Assembly: GCA_021847175.1 (NCBI GenBank)
Contig: JAJZUI010000004.1
Span: forward strand, 1-41,005
Source: Pseudomonadota bacterium
Lineage (GTDB): Bacteria > Pseudomonadota > Alphaproteobacteria > Acetobacterales > Acetobacteraceae
Length of the DNA stretch: 41,005 bases
Reading direction: 5' to 3'
The position numbers and the translations under genes are program-made. Numbering within the stretch: position 1 is the stretch's first letter; each line of letters opens with the position of its first letter. Under the pieces are notes generated by a model. It saw only the letters and a list, made by a program, of their open reading frames with translations, did no database searches and had not been told where the DNA came from. Below, piece after piece: positions 25,104 to 35,900 of the stretch.

Positions 25104-26675
25104 ATGACGACCATCACCGTCAGTTCCGGTGTCATGCGCACCGGCCTGTCCATTGCCGGCGGGACCACGCTCATCGTTCTCTCCGGCGGAACCGCGGTGG
25201 GCGACGTGGTGCTGAGCGGCGGCATCGCGGTCGCGCAGAACAATGGCTGGCTGCAGAGCACCACGTTCGACGGCGGCACGGGGCTGATCGGCGCCAGCGG
25301 CTTCGCGCAGTCCGAGGTGGTGGAGAACGGCGGCGTCCTGACGGTGCAGTCCGGCGGGACTGCGGACCTCGTTACGGTGAGCAGTGGCGGCAGCATGACG
25401 GTTGCGGCCGGCGGCGTGGTGACGGGGACCACGGTGGGCGCGCAGGGGACGGTGAGCGTTCTGGGGCTCGACAACGGCGGCACGGTGCTGAACGGCGGCG
25501 TGGAGATCGTGGCCGCGGGCGGCACCAGCGAGGCGACGCTGGTCAACCTGGGCGGCACGGAGACGGTGCAGTCCGGCGGTCTGGCGGTCGTTTCGTCGGG
25601 GCAGGTGGATTACGGACTGACGGCGAGCGGCGGAACCATCGCGGTCTCCTCGGGTGGCACGACGAGCGGCGCCGTGCTGCTCGCCGGTGGGCAGGAGGTC
25701 GTGTCCAGCAACGGCTCGGCCCTCGCACCCACGATCAGCGGCGGCGGCACGCTCGACCTGCTCCCGGGCGCGGTGGTGGGCGGGGAGATCCTGTTCGCGG
25801 GCGGGAACGCCACGCTCATCATTGGCGACACAACGCCGCCAGTCGTCCCGATCGGCGGATTTGTCGCCGGTGACACGCTCGACCTGACGCAGCTCCTGTT
25901 CTTCGGCACCACGAGCGTCGGCTTCGACACAGCAACCGACGTGCTGACCGTGACCGAGGGTGGCACCCAGGCCTCGGTGCAGTTAGCCCCCGGGAACTAC
26001 AGCGGCGTGACCTGGAGCGCCCAGGCCGATGCCGGTGGCGGGACCCAGATTGTCGCGTGCTTCGCGGCGGGCACGCGGCTGGCCACGCCGGCAGGCCCGG
26101 TCGCGGTACAGGCGCTTCGCCCGGGCGACCATGTCGTTGCCCTTTCAGGACGGCTGGCGCGGGTCCGGTGGCTCGGGCACCGGCGGATCCACCTCGCGCG
26201 GCATCCGCTCGCGCACGAGGTGATGCCGGTGCGGGTGCGCGAAGGCGCGTTCGCCGACAACGTACCGTCACACGACCTGCTGCTGTCGCCGGATCACGCG
26301 GTCTTCGTCGCCGGGGCGCTGGTGCCGGTGAGGCACCTGATCAACGGCGTATCGATCCTGCAGGAAAGCCGCGCGGCGGTGACGTACTGGCATGTGGAGC
26401 TGGACCGGCACGACGCGGTTCTCGCCGAGGGGCTGGCCTGCGAGACATATCTCGACACCGGCAATCGCGATGCGTTCGAGAACGCCGCGCCGGCAGTGCA
26501 GTTGCACCCGGTGTTCGGGCACGGCGCGGACCCGATGGACGCCTGGCACGAGCGCGGCTGTGCCGCGATCCTCACCGATCCAGCGCAGCCGGCGCTGCGC
26601 GCCCTGCATCTGCGGCTTCTCGCGCGCGGGTTGAGGGTGGCGCAGGTGGCATCCAGCTCCGCGCATTCGAAGTAG
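25104..26675 (+). CDS. Surface/exported protein with AIDA-type repeats and C-terminal Hint_2 domain
   Basis: A 523-residue protein in two parts. Residues about 1-250 are Gly/Thr/Val/Ser-rich AIDA-like repeats (variants of VxSGGTxxxxTVxxGG), as in autotransporter passenger domains. From C319 (CFAAGTRLATPAG) comes a Hint_2 (hedgehog/intein-like) domain: VQALRPGDHVV, VRWLGHRRI, HDLLLSPDHAVFVAG, YWHVELDRHDAVLAEGLACETYLDTGNR. The cysteine and the S-P-D-H segment are the ones expected for autoproteolysis. There is no signal peptide and no beta-barrel, so type I or other secretion is implied. ATG 25104 has AAGGGGG upstream. The 202-base region upstream is less GC-rich near 25000-25040, where a promoter could lie. 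Confidence 0.85.
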   Translation: MTTITVSSGVMRTGLSIAGGTTLIVLSGGTAVGDVVLSGGIAVAQNNGWLQSTTFDGGTGLIGASGFAQSEVVENGGVLTVQSGGTADLVTVSSGGSMTVAAGGVVTGTTVGAQGTVSVLGLDNGGTVLNGGVEIVAAGGTSEATLVNLGGTETVQSGGLAVVSSGQVDYGLTASGGTIAVSSGGTTSGAVLLAGGQEVVSSNGSALAPTISGGGTLDLLPGAVVGGEILFAGGNATLIIGDTTPPVVPIGGFVAGDTLDLTQLLFFGTTSVGFDTATDVLTVTEGGTQASVQLAPGNYSGVTWSAQADAGGGTQIVACFAAGTRLATPAGPVAVQALRPGDHVVALSGRLARVRWLGHRRIHLARHPLAHEVMPVRVREGAFADNVPSHDLLLSPDHAVFVAGALVPVRHLINGVSILQESRAAVTYWHVELDRHDAVLAEGLACETYLDTGNRDAFENAAPAVQLHPVFGHGADPMDAWHERGCAAILTDPAQPALRALHLRLLARGLRVAQVASSSAHSK

Positions 26676-26850
26676 ACGACGCAGCCGGAATCCGAAGGCA
26701 CGGCCGCGACCTGGTGGAGCGCGCCTGACCCGAATATGCCGTTATTGCTATCCCGGAATCATCGCCGCTGGCTATGATACCGATAGTGAATTCCGGCTGG
26801 ACCCGATCGATTGGAGCGGCATCTATGAGGCCCCCGACCACGAGGCTCGG

Positions 26851-29691
26851 ATGCCACGCGATCAGATCGAGTATTCGCAGGCGATCGGCGACCAGGTCGC
26901 CTATACGACCTGCTATATGTGCGCCTGCCGGTGCGGCATCAAAGTTCACCTGAAGGACGGCAGGCTCCGCTACATCGAGGGCAACCGCGACCATCCCGTG
27001 AACCAGGGCGTGCTGTGCGCCAAGGGTTCGGCGGGAATCATGAACGTGCTGTCGCCGGCGCGGCTGCGCAAGCCGCTGAAGCGCGTGGGGCCAAGGGGCG
27101 CGGGCGAGTTCGCCGAGATCGAGTGGGACGAGGCGATGGCGATCGTGGCCGAACGGCTGCGGCGCATCCGCGAGACCGATCCGAACCAGCTCGCCTTCTT
27201 CACCGGGCGCGATCAGTCGCAGTCGCTGACCGGGTATTTCGCGCAGATGTTCGGCACCATGAACTTCGCGGCACATGGCGGGTTCTGCACCGTGAACATG
27301 GCCGCGGCCGGGCTCTATTCGGTGGGTGGCGCGTTCTGGGAATTCGGCGAGCCGGACTGGGACCATGCGAAGCTGTTCCTGATGATCGGGATCGCGGAGG
27401 ACCACGATTCCAACCCGATCAAGCTCGGGCTCGGCAAGCTCAAGGAGCGCGGGGCGAAGGTCGTCGCGGTCAACCCGGTGCGCACCGGCTATGCCGCCGT
27501 CGCGGACGAGTTCGTGGCCATCACGCCGGGCACCGACGGGCTGTTCGTCTTCGCGCTGATCCATTGCCTGCTGGAGAGCGGCAAGGTCGATCTCGAATTT
27601 TTGGTCCGCTACACCAACGCGCACTACTTGGTGATCGATGCGCTCGGCGCGGCGGACCACGGGCTGTTCGCGCGCGATGGCGAGGGCAGGGCGCTCGCGT
27701 GGGACCGCGCGACGGGAGCCGCGGCGCCCGCCGAGGACGCGGGTATCAATCCGCAGTTGCTGGGCCGCTATGCGCTGGCCGACGGGCGGGCGGCGCGGCC
27801 GGCGTTCGCGCTGTTCGCCGAGCGGTTCCTGGCACCCGAGTATGCGCCCGAGGCGGTGGCGGCGACCTGCGGGGTGCCGGCAGAGACGATCCGGCGGATT
27901 GCCGCCGAGATCGCCGAGATCGCGTTCAACCAGCCGGTGGTGCTCGAGCAGCCTTGGACAGACAGCAACGGGCGACGACACGAGACGATGGTTGGCCGGC
28001 CGGTGGCGATCCACGCGATGCGCGGGATTTCGGCCCATTCCAACGGGTTTCACACCTGCCGGGCGATCCATCTGTTGCAGATGCTCATCGGTGCCGTCGA
28101 TACGCCCGGCTCCTGGCGGTACAAGTCGCCCTATCCGAAGCCGATCCCGGCGGGGCCGGTGCCTGGCGGCAAGGTGCGCAGGGAAGACGGATCGCTGGCC
28201 ACGCCGCCGATCGGGTTTCCCAAGGGACCGGAGGACCTGCTGGTCGATGAAGCGGGCGAGCCGATGCGCATCGACCGCGCGTTTTCCTGGGAGGCACCGA
28301 TCGCGGTGCACGGGCTGATGCACCTCGCGATCGGGGAGGCGCATGCGCAGACGCACCAGAAGATCGACACGCTGATGATCTACATGGCGAATGTCGCGTG
28401 GAACTCGGCGATGAACCCGGGCGATGCGATGCAGATGCTGACCGACCAGAACGAGGACGGCAGCTATCGCATCCCGTTCGTCGTCCTGTCCGACGCCTTC
28501 TTCTCCGAGACCGTGCCCTACGCCGACCTCGTGCTGCCGGACACGACGTATCTGGAGCGTTACGACTGCATCTCGCTGCTCGACCGGCCGATCGGTTCGG
28601 CGCACGGACCGGCGGATGCGATCCGCGTGCCCGTGTTGAAGCCTGACCGCGATGTGCGGCCATTCCAGGACGTGCTGATCGACCTAGCGGGAAGGCTTAG
28701 GCTGCCGCATTTCGTCGACGCGGGCGGCAAGCCGCTCTATGCATCTTACGCCGACTACATCGTGCGCCACGAGCGCAAGCCTGGCGTGGGCCCGCTCGCG
28801 GGGTTCCGCGGCGCGGACGGGAAGGTAGTAGGTCGCGGTGCGCCGAACCCGGATCAGCTGCGCCGCTACGAGGCGAACCGCAGCTTCTGGCGCCACCACC
28901 TGCCGGCGGAGCAGCTCTATTTCAAGCATTCCAACCGCGCCTATCTCGAGGGTGCGAAGGCGATGGGGCTGATCGACGACGCGTCCAAGATCACGCTGCA
29001 ACTCTACAGCGAGACGCTGCAGAAATTCCGGCTCGCGGCCGAGGGGCATGGCGCAGTGCAGCCGCCCGAGCGGCTGCGCAAGCGTGTGGCGCGCTACATG
29101 GATCCGCTGCCGATCTGGTACACGCCGATCGAGGAGACGCTGGTGGACCGCGCGCGCTATCCGCTGCACGCGATCACGCAGCGGCCGATGGCGATGTACC
29201 ATTCCTGGGGCTCGCAGAACGCCTGGCTGCGCCAGATCCTCTCGGAGAACCGGCTCTACGTGAACCGCGAGACCGCGGCGCGCCACGGCATCGCGGACGA
29301 GGACTGGGTGCGCGTCGAGAGCCGCAAGGGGTCCGTGCGCTGCCGCGCACGGCTGATGGACAACCTCAACCCGGACACGGTGTGGACGTGGAACGCGATC
29401 GGCAAGCGTTCCGGCGCGTGGACGCTCGACCGGGACGCGCCGGAAGCGCGCACGGGCTTCCTGCTCAACCACGTGATCTCGGAGTATCTGCCGCCGGACG
29501 AGGAGGGCAGGCGGCTTTCCAACAGCGATCCGGTGACCGGGCAGGCGGCGTGGTTCGACCTCACCGTCAGCATCACGCGCTGCGAGCCCGACGAGCCGGA
29601 GGTGACCGCGCCACAGCCGGAGGGGCTCAAGGCGCCGTTCGAGACCAGGCATCCCGCGGTCCTGCGCTTCGGCGAGGAGGCGCGCCGGTGA
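26851..29691 (+). CDS. soeA: Sulfite dehydrogenase molybdopterin subunit SoeA
   Basis: A 946-residue molybdopterin oxidoreductase of the DMSO-reductase superfamily, similar to the SoeA sulfite-oxidising enzyme. It would oxidise sulfite to sulfate on the cytoplasmic face and pass electrons to SoeB. The [4Fe-4S] motif is CYMCACRCG (C21, C24, C28) with C56 in GVLCAKGSAGI. HGGFCTVNM places C146 as the probable Mo ligand. ATG 26851 lacks a strong ribosome site; the frame is open and protein-like for at least 25 more codons upstream, but without a standard start codon. The GTG of soeB overlaps its stop. Membrane association is via SoeC. Confidence 0.82.
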   Translation: MPRDQIEYSQAIGDQVAYTTCYMCACRCGIKVHLKDGRLRYIEGNRDHPVNQGVLCAKGSAGIMNVLSPARLRKPLKRVGPRGAGEFAEIEWDEAMAIVAERLRRIRETDPNQLAFFTGRDQSQSLTGYFAQMFGTMNFAAHGGFCTVNMAAAGLYSVGGAFWEFGEPDWDHAKLFLMIGIAEDHDSNPIKLGLGKLKERGAKVVAVNPVRTGYAAVADEFVAITPGTDGLFVFALIHCLLESGKVDLEFLVRYTNAHYLVIDALGAADHGLFARDGEGRALAWDRATGAAAPAEDAGINPQLLGRYALADGRAARPAFALFAERFLAPEYAPEAVAATCGVPAETIRRIAAEIAEIAFNQPVVLEQPWTDSNGRRHETMVGRPVAIHAMRGISAHSNGFHTCRAIHLLQMLIGAVDTPGSWRYKSPYPKPIPAGPVPGGKVRREDGSLATPPIGFPKGPEDLLVDEAGEPMRIDRAFSWEAPIAVHGLMHLAIGEAHAQTHQKIDTLMIYMANVAWNSAMNPGDAMQMLTDQNEDGSYRIPFVVLSDAFFSETVPYADLVLPDTTYLERYDCISLLDRPIGSAHGPADAIRVPVLKPDRDVRPFQDVLIDLAGRLRLPHFVDAGGKPLYASYADYIVRHERKPGVGPLAGFRGADGKVVGRGAPNPDQLRRYEANRSFWRHHLPAEQLYFKHSNRAYLEGAKAMGLIDDASKITLQLYSETLQKFRLAAEGHGAVQPPERLRKRVARYMDPLPIWYTPIEETLVDRARYPLHAITQRPMAMYHSWGSQNAWLRQILSENRLYVNRETAARHGIADEDWVRVESRKGSVRCRARLMDNLNPDTVWTWNAIGKRSGAWTLDRDAPEARTGFLLNHVISEYLPPDEEGRRLSNSDPVTGQAAWFDLTVSITRCEPDEPEVTAPQPEGLKAPFETRHPAVLRFGEEARR

Positions 29692-30419
29692 CGAGCCTTC
29701 CCGAGCCACAGCCGGGCGGCAAGAAGCTTGGCCTCGTTATCGACCTCGACACATGCGTCGGGTGCCATGCCTGCGCGGTGAACTGCAAGGAGTGGAACAC
29801 CGGCGGACACCACGCGCCGCTGCCGGACCACAACCCGTATGGCAAGGAACCGCACGGCGTGTGGTTCAACCGCATCCACTCCTACGAAGCGGGGTGCGGC
29901 AGCACGAGCAAGACGGTGAACTTCCCGCGCTCCTGCCTGCATTGCGAGACCCCGCAGTGCGTGACGGTGTGCCCGACCGGCGCGTCCTACAAGCGCGCAG
30001 AGGACGGGATCGTGCTGGTCAACACCGATATCTGCATCGGATGCAAGCTGTGCTCCTGGGCGTGCCCCTATGGCGCGCGGGAGTTCGACGAGGACCAGGG
30101 CGTGATGAAGAAGTGCACGCTCTGCATCGACCGCATCTACAACGAGGCGCTGCCCGAGGCGGAGCGCGAGCCAGCCTGTGTGGCGACCTGCCCCTCGCGG
30201 GCGCGGCACTTCGGCGACTTCAACGATCCCGACAGCAAGGTTTCGCGGCTGGTGGCGGAACGCGGCGGCGTGGCGCTGATGCCCGAACTCGGCTACGCGC
30301 CGGTCAACCGCTACCTGCCGCCGCGCAAGGCGACGATCCCCGCGAAGCCGCTCGAGCGGCAGCATGGCGGGAGCGTCAACGCGTTGCTGAAGATGCTCGA
30401 CATGGTGCTTTCGCGATGA
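29688..30419 (+). CDS. soeB: Sulfite dehydrogenase iron-sulfur subunit SoeB
   Basis: A 243-residue electron-transfer subunit of the DmsB/NrfC type. Four 4Fe-4S motifs can be counted: CVGCHACAVNC (C23, C26, C29, C33), CLHCETPQCVTVCP, CIGCKLCSWACP and CTLC with CVATCP. It carries electrons from SoeA to SoeC. The start is a GTG at 29688 in a GTGA overlap with soeA, preceded by GAGGAGG; longer frames upstream do not encode family sequence. There is no Tat signal, in keeping with the cytoplasmic orientation of Soe enzymes. Confidence 0.88.
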   Translation: MTSLPEPQPGGKKLGLVIDLDTCVGCHACAVNCKEWNTGGHHAPLPDHNPYGKEPHGVWFNRIHSYEAGCGSTSKTVNFPRSCLHCETPQCVTVCPTGASYKRAEDGIVLVNTDICIGCKLCSWACPYGAREFDEDQGVMKKCTLCIDRIYNEALPEAEREPACVATCPSRARHFGDFNDPDSKVSRLVAERGGVALMPELGYAPVNRYLPPRKATIPAKPLERQHGGSVNALLKMLDMVLSR

Positions 30420-31348
30420 CTCCGGCCGGCTCTGTCCTGCTGCTGACCACGCTGACCGGGTTCGGCTACGGGCTGATCGCCTGGCTGGGGACGCTGGCCG
30501 GGCTCGGCTTCCTGCCGGCGGCGCCGTTTTTCCTTCCGGTTTGCGTTGCGATCGGGCTTGGGTTTTCCAGCGCCGGGCTGGTGGCGTCCACACTGCATCT
30601 CGGGCATCCGGAGCGCGCCTGGCGGGCGTTCAGCCAGTGGCGTTCCTCCTGGCTTTCGCGCGAGGGCGTGGCGGCGATGGCGACGTTCCCGCCCGCGGTG
30701 GCTTTCGCGGGGTTGTGGTGGCTGCTCGGCGCGGGGGCGGTGGCGACGCGCGTCGCGGGGGTGGTCGCCGCGGTGCTGGCGTTCGTAACGGTGTTCTGCA
30801 CATCGATGATCTATGCGAGCCTCAAGCCGATACGGCAGTGGCACAATCCGCATACCGCACCGGATTACCTGATCTTCGCGGTATTCTCCGGCGCCGTGCT
30901 GCTCGCGGCGCTGTGGGCAATCTGGTTCGGCGCGGCGAAGGGGCTGGCGGTCGCGGCGCTGGTCGCGGCGCTGGCGGCGCTGGGCGCGAAACTGGCTTAT
31001 TGGCGCTTCATCGATACGCAAAAGCCGCTGGTCTCGCTCGCCTCCGCGACCGGGCTGTTGTCGTTCGGCACCGTGCAGCCGCTCGACCGGCCGCATTTCA
31101 CCGAGAACTATGTGCTGCGCGAGATGGGCTACCAGATCGCGCGCAAGCATGCGGTGAAGCTGAGGCGGATCGCGGCCGTGCTCGCGTTCCTGCTGCCGGC
31201 GTTGCTGGCCCTGGTGGCCTCGGAGCGTGTCCTGCCGGCGGTGGCCACGACTGCGGCAACGCTTTCGGCGCTGGTGGGACTGCTGGTGGAGCGCTGGTTG
31301 TTCTTCGCCGAGGCAACCCATGTCTCGACGATTTATTATGGGGTTTGA
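30416..31348 (+). CDS. soeC: Sulfite dehydrogenase membrane anchor SoeC (DmsC family)
   Basis: A 310-residue inner-membrane protein with about eight hydrophobic helices. STLHLGHPERAWRAFSQWRSSW (about residues 61-82) is highly characteristic of DmsC-type anchors. It docks the Mo and FeS subunits and passes electrons to quinone. ATG 30416 overlaps the soeB stop by 4 bases. The gene ends 62 bases before the convergent dehydratase-like gene. Confidence 0.86.
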   Translation: MTPAGSVLLLTTLTGFGYGLIAWLGTLAGLGFLPAAPFFLPVCVAIGLGFSSAGLVASTLHLGHPERAWRAFSQWRSSWLSREGVAAMATFPPAVAFAGLWWLLGAGAVATRVAGVVAAVLAFVTVFCTSMIYASLKPIRQWHNPHTAPDYLIFAVFSGAVLLAALWAIWFGAAKGLAVAALVAALAALGAKLAYWRFIDTQKPLVSLASATGLLSFGTVQPLDRPHFTENYVLREMGYQIARKHAVKLRRIAAVLAFLLPALLALVASERVLPAVATTAATLSALVGLLVERWLFFAEATHVSTIYYGV

Positions 31349-31410
31349 TGGCTGTTTAGCCTGAACGACGGCAAGGCTTCTGGCGCCGCTGGGAACGGCA
31401 GCGCGCCCGG

Positions 31411-32934
<1,524 letters not shown>

Positions 32935-32948
32935 GCGAGCATCTCCCG

Positions 32949-35900
32949 TCAGGCAAACGCCAGGGCCGGTTGCGCTTGCGTCGCAGCCTCCGTCGCAGGC
33001 CGAGGCGACGCGCGCCGGTGATCCGCCAGGCGTTCCTGATAGCGACTCAGCGTGTAGGCAAAGGTCTGCACGCGGATCTTGATCGAGCCGCCCGGCTTGT
33101 TGGCGTCGAGGTCGTGCAGCGTGAGGCAGGGGGTGCGGCCGGCGGCGAGGATGCGCTCGACCAGCCCGTAGGCGGGCGCGTCGTTGCCGCATTTGAAGCT
33201 GGAGAGGTCCAGCACCGCGACGTTGGGGTGCCGCGCGGCGAACTTCGCCGCCCAGACCTTCTGCACGCTGGCGGCGGCATAGTTCTCCGGCCAGACGTCG
33301 CGCACGTCGAACACGTCGGCGATGCGGCGATCGGCGAGGTCGGCGCGGAAGAAGCGGGCGAGATATGCCTCGTCCCTGGGGATCGCGGCGATGCTGAGGA
33401 CCGGGTAGCCGAGCGCCTGGAACTCCTCCAGGACGCGGTGATTGAGGCCCGGGTCGGCATGGTAGGGACGGGCCAGGACAAGCAGCACGATCCCGTCGTC
33501 GCGTTCCGCCGCGTCCAGCATCCGCCGGCCGTGGCGCTGCAGCTCGGCCTCGAAGACCCGCTGCGCCTTGAACCCTTCCGCGACCGCCCAGGCGTTCTCG
33601 TGCGCGGTGATGCCGAGACGTTCCTGCCAGGTCTCCAGCAACTGCTGGCGCAAGAGGTGGGGCACCTCGAAGTCGAGCACGCCGGTGACGTAGCCGACGC
33701 CGGCGGCGGCGAAGCGATCCGTCTCCCTGGTCAGGGCCGCGGCGACCACTTTCGGGCTGCCGGCCACCACCGGGCAGCTCGACGCCGAGATGGTGTGGGA
33801 GACGAAGCTTTCGATGCTGTTTACCGCCGGAAACCAGATGTAGTCGAGCGGTTTGCGCGCGTGCGTGTGCGTCAGCAGGTCGTGCACATGCGCGAGCGCC
33901 ACCTTCGAGGGGAAGCAGGGGTCCACGGTGCCGTAGCGCCCGCCCCGCGCCCACAGATCGGCCGAGGTCTCGTCGGAGAACACGATCCGGCCGGATGGCA
34001 CGCCCAGCGCCTCCAGGTAGGCGCGCAGGAACGGTGCAAGGCGGTAGGCGTCGAGCACGCGCGGGATGCCGATGCGCAGCGCCGCGCGCCGTGCGGCCAC
34101 CGCTTCCGGGCTGCGGCTGAACGGGCGAAGCCCCGGCCGGCGCACGACCGGGCCATAGCCGAACCAGCGGCGGTGGACCGCAACGTCCTCCACCGGCGTG
34201 CCGGCCTCGGGCAGCGGCGCCGGCTGGCTGGCGCGGCGGAACGCGGCATCGGCCGCGAATTCCACCAGGTTCGGATAAAGTTCCTGCAGCCGCTTGCGGT
34301 TCTGGCTGACGGCGATCACCGCCGACTTGGTTTCGACCGTTCCCTTTTCGCAGGAGAATCCGGCGACGTAGCGGGCCGCGCGCCCGTCCGGGGTGCTGGT
34401 GTCGATGAAGGTGCGTGGGCACTCGTTGGCGCAGAAGCGGCAGCGCGTCGTCTCGTCGGTGCGCGTCCGGTAGCGCAGGTCGATCGCCGCCTGCAGGCCG
34501 ATGAAGCGCGAGTCCCCGCGCCGGCGGACGACGCGGCGCGCTTCCAGCGCCGCGCCCAGCGCGCCCGCCTCGCCGCAATGCGGGTGGACGATGATCCGCG
34601 CGCCCGGCACGCGCGCGGCGATGTAGTCCATCTGTGCCTTGACCGCGGCGAGATTGCGCTGCGTGCCGCCCTGCAGGACGAACACGCGGCCGAGCTCCGC
34701 CATGCGCGGGATCTGCACCACGTACTGCCAGATGTTCTTGGGCAGCACCGTCGCGAGCCCGGCGAACAGCTCGTCGCGGTTGAAGCCCTCCTTCTGGAAG
34801 TTCACACGGTCGGTGTCGAGGAACACCGCGCAGCCGTATGAGAAGCGGGGGCTGAGCTCGGCCTGGAAGGCATGCGCGGCGAAGTCCTCGATCGGCACGC
34901 CGAACTGGTCGGCCATCGATTGCAGCAGCATGCCATTGCCGGCGGAGCACTGGTTGGACAGGCGGAAGCCCTTGATCGTTCCGTTCTCGAGGAACAGCAC
35001 CTTGATGTCCTGGCCGCCGACGTCGCAGATTACGTCAACGTCCTCGCCGCAGCAGTGCTGCGCGCTCAGCATGTGCGCGACAGTCTCGACCAGGTTGGCG
35101 TCCGCGTGCAGGGCGGCATCGAGCACGTCGCCGGCATAGCCGGTGGCACCGAAGCCCAGGACATCGAGGCCGCAACCCTGGGCGGCGACACGGTCGCGCA
35201 GGCGCGCGAGGATCTCCTTGGCGTCCTGGATCGGGTTGCCACCGGAGATCACGTAGTCCTTGGCGACGAGCGCACCGTCCTCGTCGATCAGCACGGCCTT
35301 CGAGGTGGTCGAGCCGCCGTCGAAGCCGATATACCCAGCGACCCGGCCGCCGGGCTGAAGGCGTGGCGGCGAGAAGGGCGGCGGCAGGACGGCACGGGCA
35401 ACGCTGTCCGCGTCCTCGCCCGGCGCGAGCAACGGCGGCCCGGCCTGGTGCATCAGGCGCGCCTTTCGTCCATGGGCGATGAACGGCTCCAGCCCCTCCA
35501 GCCCGCGATAGGCGGGGCCATCGGCGGCGGACGCGGCGCCGAACAGCGCGGCGCCGGCGGCGGCGAAATATTGCGCGTTGGGCGGAACGAGGATCTGGGC
35601 ATCGGCATCGCCCTGCGCCACGGCGACGCCACGCTCGCGCCACAGCTCGGCGATGCGCCGTCGCCAGCTCTCCTGCAGGAACGGCAGGAAGGTGTTCGGC
35701 CCGCCGAGCAGCAGCACCTTTGGGTGCAGCGTATGGCCGCGAGTAAGCACGGTGAGGTTCTGCAGCACGATCGCGTCGGCGAGCGAGTTCATCACCTCCT
35801 CGGGCGGCACGCCGGACTTGAGCAGGTTGACGACGTCGGTCTCGGCGAACACGCCGCACCGCGCGGCGACGCGGTGCAGCCGGGCGGGATCGAACCGGAG

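Noticed and set aside
25104-25800. Direct repeats in the AIDA region as a DNA repeat or CRISPR
   Set aside because: The repetition is protein-level GG-T/S-V patterning with variable DNA; no constant spacers or repeats exist. No CRISPR array was seen in the window.
31349-31410. Imperfect hairpin in the convergent gap
   Set aside because: The stem is bulged, there is no T-run and no reliable terminator can be called.
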